Source: Sulfuricella sp. (lineage in GTDB: Bacteria; Pseudomonadota; Gammaproteobacteria; Burkholderiales; Sulfuricellaceae). Taken from it: a stretch of DNA of 18,791 nt. Each line of letters opens with the position of its first letter. Position 1 is the first letter of the stretch. The stretch lies in NCBI GenBank assembly GCA_030691435.1, contig JAUYEK010000104.1:1-18791 (forward strand), written 5' to 3'. Positions 14,490-18,791 of this stretch are shown in pieces. A model generated the notes under the pieces. It was not told the DNA's origin. It saw only the letters and a program-made list of their open reading frames with translations, and ran no database searches. Made by a program: the position numbers and the translations under genes.

Positions 14490-14890
14490 TATTCACCCCG
14501 AATTGCCGACAGCAGGGTTTTGCCCTTGCTGCTGATTCTGTCCATAACGAACTGGTAATGGATGGCGTTGTCGGCGAACTGCGCGCGCTCCACGTCCATA
14601 TCCACGGTATTTCCGTCTATGCTGGGCTGCACGGTGGCGCGATAAAGCGCTTGCGCATTCAACGTCCCGCCGGAAGCCTGCATATGCCTGGATGATGTCG
14701 CGTTCAGATTCAGGTTCCCCGCCTGCACACCTTGGGCGCGTTGCAGCTCCTTGGCGAAATCGATGTCGCGCGCCTTGTAGTTGGGGGTATCGGCATTGGC
14801 GATGTTCGATGCAAGCACTTGCTGCCGGTAAGCACGCAGGTTCAGCGCGTCATGCATGAATTTGAAATCTTTGTCGATGCCGCTAATCAT
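14489..14890 (-). CDS. flgB: Flagellar proximal rod protein FlgB
   Basis: FlgB is the first gene of the rod-hook operon and a proximal rod subunit. The 133-residue protein contains [20 protein letters not shown] followed by [20 protein letters not shown], the standard rod signature. It ends with [20 protein letters not shown] and SAIRG. ATG 14890 lies about 30 bases downstream of the predicted sigma-54 start site. Only a weak GGGAA ribosome binding site is visible. flgA, often divergent or adjacent here in other bacteria, is not present. Confidence 0.96.
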   Translation of the reverse strand: MISGIDKDFKFMHDALNLRAYRQQVLASNIANADTPNYKARDIDFAKELQRAQGVQAGNLNLNATSSRHMQASGGTLNAQALYRATVQPSIDGNTVDMDVERAQFADNAIHYQFVMDRISSKGKTLLSAIRGE

Positions 14891-14930
14891 TTTTGACTAT
14901 TCCCAATCAAATTTACCTGATTGGATAAAA

Positions 14931-14945
14931 GCACAAAGCGTGCCA
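14931..14945 (-). promoter_or_regulatory. Sigma-54 (RpoN) promoter for the flgB operon
   Basis: The minus strand reads TTGGCACGCTTTGTGCTTT. TGGCAC, five bases, GTGC has one mismatch to the RpoN consensus and the GG/GC pair 12 bases apart. It matches the flgI promoter at almost every position, which supports both. No enhancer (FleQ/FlrC-type) site can be assigned by eye. Confidence 0.8.
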
Positions 14946-14974
14946 AGTCAAAACAAGCGCCCTTCTCCATTGCC

Positions 14975-15010
14975 CCCTCTCCCTCTAGCGGGAGAGGGTT
15001 GGGGAGAGGG
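14975..15010. repeat. CCCTCTCCC/GGGAGAGGG hairpin repeat
   Basis: CCCTCTCCC (14975-14983) pairs perfectly with GGGAGAGGG (14990-14998) across a 6-base loop. A further GGGGAGAGGG follows. It belongs to a dispersed repeat type common in proteobacterial spacers. It lies just upstream of the flgB promoter. Confidence 0.8.
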
Positions 15011-15035
15011 AACCCATCAATCATTACCGCAAAAC

Positions 15036-15072
15036 GATGGGTATCGGCGCAAGCGCCTCAACCCATCCTACG
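15036..15072. repeat. GATGGGTATCGG...CAACCCATCCTACG repeat
   Basis: An inverted repeat of GATGGGT and ACCCATC with an inner GCGCAAGCGC stem. It is the same family as the palindrome at 9481-9555. Confidence 0.75.
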
Positions 15073-15080
15073 CGCTTCCA

Positions 15081-15114
15081 ACTCAGGACTCAGGACTGTC
15101 TTTCACTCAGGACT
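15081..15114. repeat. ACTCAGGACT heptamer repeats
   Basis: ACTCAGGACT, CAGGACT and ACTCAGGACT occur in direct orientation. They are short relatives of the flgJ heptamer array. Confidence 0.75.
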
Positions 15115-15118
15115 GAAT

Positions 15119-15155
15119 AAAGCGGCAAGAATTGCCGCCTTCGGCAAGATTGTCT
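15119..15155. repeat. GCGGCAAGAATTGCCGC repeat, copy B
   Basis: Nearly identical to 9588-9623, including the trailing CGGCAAGATT. It lies just beyond the stop codon of the GGDEF gene. Confidence 0.75.
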
Positions 15156-15167
15156 GGCAAGGGAAAA

Positions 15168-16985
15168 CTACTCGGCGGCAAACACCCGGTTGCGGCCCGC
15201 CGCCTTTGCCTTGTAGAGCGCCTGGTCGGCGCGTGAGATGATGGCATCGGCAGATTCATCCGGCTGGCGCAGCGCGATGCCGGCGCTGAAGGTGATCAAC
15301 ACCTCCTCGTTCTTGTGCAGAAAAAATTTCTTGGTCAGCTCCCGCTGCAGCCGCGTCATGGTCTTCATCCCTTCCTCGACGCCGGTCTCCGGCAGAATGA
15401 TGACGAACTCTTCGCCGCCGAAACGCGCAATCACATCCGTCGGTCGCAAGGTTTCCTTGACCACGCGCACCAGGTGAATCAGCGCATCGTCCCCCACATC
15501 ATGGCCGTAGGTGTCGTTGAGACGCTTGAAATGATCGATATCGAGCAGTGAAACGCAAAGCGGCGTATGGGTTCTTTCGGAACGCGCAAACTCACGCTCG
15601 AAGGCCTCTTCCATGCCGCGCCGGTTGAGTGTGCCGGTCAGGAAATCTTCCTGCACCAGACTGGTGGTTCTATCCAGTTCAGCCTCCAGCTCCCTGATCT
15701 TGTTCTCGGAAGCTTCCACCTGCCTGCGCGCTTCCTCCATCTCGTCGCGCGAACGCTGCATATCGGCCTGCATCCCCTTGGTATCGCTCATCAGGTTCTC
15801 AAGGATCCGGTTCAACTGGTTGATATCCTCGGTGTTGCTGATCTGTTCGGAATAGCTCTCGATCTTTTTGTGGTAATCAGACGTGCTGGAAGACATTTCA
15901 CCCAGCCGGTCGATGAATGACGCAACCATATGCTTCAGGGTGGTTTTCGCTTCATTCAGACCCTGCTTGAGCGCCCCCTGTTTGTAAATCACCTCCTTGA
16001 AGCTGCGCTCGGCATCGTAGATGACGCGAGGATTCAGGGGATGGGAAATAATTTCCTGAACCACGGCAATCTGGCCGTGCAACCACTGGTCATCCAGGGT
16101 CAGCTCGCTGATATTGTCCACCAGCAACTTCAAAAGTTTCAGCAGTCCATCCATGATTACCGCATCGGATTCACCGCGCAGTTCAAGCTTGACCCAGAAC
16201 TGCTTGAGTGACTTGGACAGTTTTTCCAATGCATCAGGGCCTTCCACGGCGCGTACCGTAACCGCCAATTTGTTAGCCTCGCCGGCCAACTCGGGGAACT
16301 GCGTCAAATGTGGAACGATGCCGGTTTCCAGGGTTTGGGCCAACATTTCCCGCAATAGCCTGAAATTATCCTTCGACAGCGCATCAGCGCTTACCGCCAA
16401 GGCCTTCACCTCGGCAACCGGGGTTGAGCCATGCGCTTCTGGCCCTGGAACGCCCGCTTCAGAATCCGATGCACTCTCGTCCATCGGCATGCCCGCGTGG
16501 CCGGCCGGGTTCTTCGCCCAGGCATTGACCAGCGCCTGCAATTTCTTATGCAGATTCCTGGAGTCGGCGGCGAAATTGATCAACACCCGCTCCAACCCTT
16601 CTTTTTTCCTGGCTATGGGGAGCCCGCTTTGCTTGAGATCCCATTGCTTCAGCAACTCCCTGATCAGATTCGCCCAGGATGCCTCCTCGCCACCAGATTG
16701 GCCAACCAGGGCGGACAGCCCGGATTCGAGCCCTTTCAAATCGCGCTCCTCAAGGGCCTTGTCAATCAGCGCCACAGTTTTGTTCAAAGCGGGATTTTTC
16801 CTGGACAACCCTTGCAGCGCTTTCTGTAGCGCCTTGTCCGCACCCTGGCTATCGACCCCGGAAGGCTTGCCGGAGGTTTCATCGTAAATTTTCTGGTAGT
16901 TTTCTGGCGTCGGCACAAGGCGGCGCGAGGAAAGAAGCTTCAGGGTTTCGCGCGCGATATCGGTAGGATTGGTAAATGTCGGCAT
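15168..16985 (-). CDS. GGDEF diguanylate cyclase, cytoplasmic
   Basis: The predicted reaction is 2 GTP to cyclic di-GMP, the messenger that lowers motility. The 605-residue protein has no membrane segment or signal peptide. The N-terminal ~380 residues form a helical domain beginning NPTDIARETLKLLSSRRLVP and TPENYQKIYDETSG, a start shared with many proteobacterial GGDEF proteins but without an assigned function. A coiled coil (about 395-445, rich in Glu, Arg and Gln) leads into DFLTGTLNRRGM at 447-458. GGEEF at 523-527 is an active-type A-site. RPTD at 514-517, five residues before it, is an intact product-inhibition I-site. It lies directly upstream of flgB on the same strand with its own sigma-70-like promoter. 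A link to flagellar control is inferred from position only. Confidence 0.93.
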   Translation of the reverse strand: MPTFTNPTDIARETLKLLSSRRLVPTPENYQKIYDETSGKPSGVDSQGADKALQKALQGLSRKNPALNKTVALIDKALEERDLKGLESGLSALVGQSGGEEASWANLIRELLKQWDLKQSGLPIARKKEGLERVLINFAADSRNLHKKLQALVNAWAKNPAGHAGMPMDESASDSEAGVPGPEAHGSTPVAEVKALAVSADALSKDNFRLLREMLAQTLETGIVPHLTQFPELAGEANKLAVTVRAVEGPDALEKLSKSLKQFWVKLELRGESDAVIMDGLLKLLKLLVDNISELTLDDQWLHGQIAVVQEIISHPLNPRVIYDAERSFKEVIYKQGALKQGLNEAKTTLKHMVASFIDRLGEMSSSTSDYHKKIESYSEQISNTEDINQLNRILENLMSDTKGMQADMQRSRDEMEEARRQVEASENKIRELEAELDRTTSLVQEDFLTGTLNRRGMEEAFEREFARSERTHTPLCVSLLDIDHFKRLNDTYGHDVGDDALIHLVRVVKETLRPTDVIARFGGEEFVIILPETGVEEGMKTMTRLQRELTKKFFLHKNEEVLITFSAGIALRQPDESADAIISRADQALYKAKAAGRNRVFAAE

Positions 16986-17013
16986 GTGCGTAGGAGTGTT
17001 GAGGTCACTTTAA

Positions 17014-17034
17014 GGTTCCAACCCGATGGGAACC
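17014..17034 (-). promoter_or_regulatory. Hairpin in the 5' leader of the GGDEF gene
   Basis: GGTTCC (17014-17019) pairs with GGAACC (17029-17034) over a 9-base loop. It would begin only a few bases after the predicted transcription start (~17038), so it may stabilise the 5' end or act as a binding site. No riboswitch family is recognised. Confidence 0.4.
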
Positions 17035-17044
17035 TGATTAAACT

Positions 17045-17073
17045 ATCATAGCATTCGTCACATCACGCTTCAA
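17045..17073 (-). promoter_or_regulatory. Sigma-70-type promoter for the GGDEF gene
   Basis: On the minus strand TTGAAG is followed by exactly 17 bases and TATGAT. The -10 has one mismatch to consensus and the -35 keeps TTGA. It lies 60-88 bases upstream of ATG 16985. Confidence 0.6.
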
Positions 17074-17094
17074 TCCATACCTTTTTTAGTACGA

Positions 17095-17125
17095 TAGGTC
17101 GGGAAAGCAAAGCGTAGCCCAACCT
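17095..17125. repeat. REP-like repeat at the IS left flank
   Basis: TAGGTCGGG and CCCAACCT are imperfect inverted arms around AAAGCAAAGCGTAG, resembling the common GTAGGTTGGGC-type dispersed repeats. The IS21-like element starts right at its end. Confidence 0.5.
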
Positions 17126-17204
17126 GCGTATTCCACTGAAACTGGACAGCCAGTCCCACGGCAAAGTGGACAGTCGGAGCGTAGCGACGCGGGGTTTTGC
17201 AGTT

Positions 17205-17960
17205 TTACTCTGAATCCTGTTTTTGGGTCAAACTGTTTTTGCGTTTTCGCATGGATTCTCCGGTCAGGATCAGTTGATGTGCGTTATGCACCAAGCGATC
17301 GAGGATGGCATCAGCCAGCGTTGGATCGCCGATGGATTCATGCCAGTTCGCCACCGGCAATTGGCTGGTCACGATGGTGGAGCGATGGCCGTGCCGGTCA
17401 TCGAAGATTTCCAGCAGATCACGTCGCGCGGAATCAGTCAGCAATGCCAGCCCCCAGTCATCCAACAGCAGCACATCCGTCTTGGCGAGTTGCGTCAGCA
17501 TCTTGCTGTAACGCCCGTCCCCATGAGCAATCGCCACATCCTCGAACAATCGCGGCACCCGCAGGTAAAGCACCGATTTGCCCTGACGGCACGCCTGGTT
17601 GGCCAGAGCGCAGGCCAGCCAAGTCTTGCCGACGCCCGCGGGACCGGTGATCAGCACATTCTGGTGTTCTGCCACCCATGCACCCGTCAGCAACCGGTTA
17701 AACAAGGCGCGGTCCAGGCTGCGCGCCGCGCGGTAATCCACATCTTCGGCCACCGCCGTCCGCTTGAGTTTCGCCCGTCGCAGACGACCGGAGGTTAGCC
17801 GGGATTCACGTTCGCCGACTTCGCGTTCGACCAGCAGTCCCAGCCGTTCCTCGAATGGTAGGTGCGCAATGTCGGGTAATGCCTGCTGCTCGGCCAAAGC
17901 GCGTGCCATGCCGAACACGCGAAGCTTGTGAAGTTGGTCGTGCGTGGGATGATTGAGCAT
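17205..17960 (-). CDS. istB: IS21-family helper ATPase IstB
   Basis: IstB is the AAA+ ATPase that binds target DNA and activates the IstA transposase. From ATG 17960 the protein has 251 residues, normal length. Walker A GPAGVGKT is at 106-113, Walker B VLLLDDWG at 163-170, and the sensor-type TSQ at 198-200. The N-terminal segment is LHKLRVFGMARALAEQQALP and the conserved domain DYRAARSLDRALFNRLLTGA. GGAG lies upstream of the ATG. The reading frame is also open upstream into the istA remnant, so a longer IstA-IstB fusion (to ATG 18425, 406 residues) is possible. All catalytic motifs look intact. Confidence 0.92.
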   Translation of the reverse strand: MLNHPTHDQLHKLRVFGMARALAEQQALPDIAHLPFEERLGLLVEREVGERESRLTSGRLRRAKLKRTAVAEDVDYRAARSLDRALFNRLLTGAWVAEHQNVLITGPAGVGKTWLACALANQACRQGKSVLYLRVPRLFEDVAIAHGDGRYSKMLTQLAKTDVLLLDDWGLALLTDSARRDLLEIFDDRHGHRSTIVTSQLPVANWHESIGDPTLADAILDRLVHNAHQLILTGESMRKRKNSLTQKQDSE

Positions 17961-17977
17961 GGGTGAGTCTCCTGGGG

Positions 17978-18425
17978 TTAATGGTAATAGTCCGGGCCAC
18001 GCACATTGGCGTGTTCCAGTGGCAGGGATGCCTGGGTGGCTATCGCCGGTCGCTGCCGGTCCAGGCCGTTCTTGAGAATCGAATGGATGCTGCGATAGCT
18101 GGCCGCGTTCAGCTTCCTGCCACAGCAGGTCGAGTGTGACGCTCTTCCTGCGCATTTCGCGATGCACCCATGCCCAGTCCGGTTCAAACCGAACGACATC
18201 GGCCGATACGACCGGAGGGAAGAGGCGGGACTCAATGGCGGCCTCATCCAAGTCCTCTGGCAGCGGATAGCTGATGCCTGCCGCATGGGCACGACGCAGA
18301 TACTGGCCGACCGTGGTCGGCGATGCGCCGATGACGCGGGCAATCTCTCGATGGGTGCGGTTGTGTTCGTGATTCAGCCGCAGTGCTTCTGTAATCTTGC
18401 GCATGGATAACCTGATGTTCGCCAT
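17978..18425 (-). pseudogene. istA: IstA transposase with catalytic core deleted
   Basis: The first ~105 residues are the IstA DNA-binding part. ATG 18425 starts MANIRLSMRKITEALRL, with the helix-turn-helix NRTHREIARVIGASPTTVGQ around residues 22-46. The sequence continues to VTLDLLWQE. At about 18100-18120 it jumps to the normal IstA C-terminus (SYRSIHSILKNGLDRQ ... NVRGPDYYH, stop at 17978-17980), but in another frame. Roughly 350 residues, including the DDE integrase core, are missing. Read without shifting frame, the N-terminal part runs through the C-terminal remnant out of frame and straight into istB. It cannot catalyse transposition. Confidence 0.85.
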
Positions 18426-18458
18426 GTGGCTCTCGAAGAAAATCTTCGAGAGTGCCAC
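18426..18458 (-). promoter_or_regulatory. Hairpin abutting the istA start codon
   Basis: GTGGC-TCTCGAAG (18426-18438) pairs with CTTCGAGA-GT-GCCAC (18444-18458) with a 5-base loop and a 2-base bulge. It ends one base before ATG 18425 on the mRNA. It would cover the ribosome binding region and may limit translation of IstA or of the IstA-IstB fusion. Confidence 0.5.
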
Positions 18459-18640
18459 GGTTATCCCGCGCGCTACGTCACAATTTTACTGTCCAGTTTG
18501 CGCTGGAATCAGTGTCCAGCTTGGCATGGAATACGCATGTTTTGGCTGGCTCTCAAGGAGGTGGGGTTTTATTTGATTAAATGCGGGTGTTGGTGTAGTC
18601 TTGAATTCAGTGACATTGATCGACATTACAGGATGCCAAA

Positions 18641-18791
18641 ATGAGCCAGATCACTGCAAGATTACCAGATGAGTTGGTCGCTTCACTGGATGAGGCGGCT
18701 TCCCAATTGCGTCGGACACGTGCCGAAGTGGTTCGACAGGCTGTTGAATACTACCTGGATGATTTTGAGGATGTTTCCCGCTCTATAGAGG
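18641..18791 (+). CDS. Ribbon-helix-helix (CopG/ParD-like) antitoxin-type protein, 3' truncated by window
   Basis: Fifty codons are visible. MSQITARLPDELVASLDEAA is a beta strand followed by helix A, and RRTRAEVVRQAVEYYLDDFE is helix B, the classic RHH DNA-binding fold of small repressors and antitoxins. The gene runs off the window end, so any partner toxin lies outside. ATG 18641 has only a weak AGGA upstream, and its ATGA overlaps the stop of a short upstream frame ending at 18644. It lies 104 bases from the right end of the IS21 remnant. The RHH call is firm; the antitoxin role is inferred from size and fold. Confidence 0.8.
   Translation, partial: MSQITARLPDELVASLDEAASQLRRTRAEVVRQAVEYYLDDFEDVSRSIE

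Larger units (their letters stand above)
17125..18537 (-). mobile_element. Internally deleted IS21-family insertion sequence
   Basis: The ends are inverted copies of TGCGTATTCCA (17125-17135 and 18527-18537), beginning TG and ending CA as in IS21. Each end carries two subterminal copies of a TGGACAG-type word: 17142-17148 and 17165-17173 on the left; 18490-18496 and 18513-18519, complementary, on the right. Repeated subterminal boxes are typical of this family. At ~1.4 kb it is about 1 kb shorter than a normal IS21 relative because the centre of istA is gone. No target duplication is visible at the flanks (CAACC versus TGTTT). It cannot transpose alone without the IstA transposase. Confidence 0.85.

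Overview
The window looks like chromosome from a betaproteobacterium, probably of the Nitrosomonadales type. This is inferred from protein family resemblance, high GC content and the flgBCDEFGHIJ-KL order; no species can be named from the sequence alone. Most of the window (about 3.7-14.9 kb) is one minus-strand flagellar rod, hook and ring cluster: flgB, flgC, flgD, flgE, flgF, flgG, flgH, flgI, flgJ, then flgK and flgL. Two near-identical sigma-54-type promoters precede flgB and flgI, and a good sigma-28-type promoter precedes flgK. This fits staged expression: basal body and hook genes under RpoN, hook-filament junction genes under FliA. flgA and flgM are not in the window. A cytoplasmic GGDEF diguanylate cyclase with an intact active site and inhibitory site sits directly upstream of flgB on the same strand.

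Left flank (1-3.5 kb, plus strand): the 3' end of mfd, then a small accessory island. The island holds a 61-residue protein overlapping a zeta-type kinase/toxin gene by 4 bp, a 20-codon remnant of a larger gene, a frameshifted HTH antitoxin gene, and a DUF1015 gene whose normal start codon appears to be missing. The first 59 bases repeat bases 481-539 exactly. This indicates either an assembly join error at the window edge or an in-frame 480-bp tandem duplication inside mfd.

Right flank (17.1-18.8 kb): an internally deleted IS21-family element. It has an intact istB and an istA that has lost its catalytic core, and the deletion leaves the IstA helix-turn-helix in one open frame with IstB. After it comes the start of a ribbon-helix-helix antitoxin-like gene cut by the window edge.

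The most striking feature is the density of small repeats in the flagellar spacers. They comprise a ~130-bp TTAA-ended, REPIN/MITE-like element (two full copies, one truncated), a perfect 32-bp-arm palindrome, several REP-like hairpins and degenerate heptamer arrays. Two of these have entered proteins: one TTAA element lies in frame inside the FlgH signal-peptide coding region, and a heptamer array encodes the linker between the two domains of FlgJ. I see no rRNA, tRNA or CRISPR array, and no convincingly new multi-gene system. The most unusual material is repeat-driven gene remodelling and the IstA-IstB fusion.
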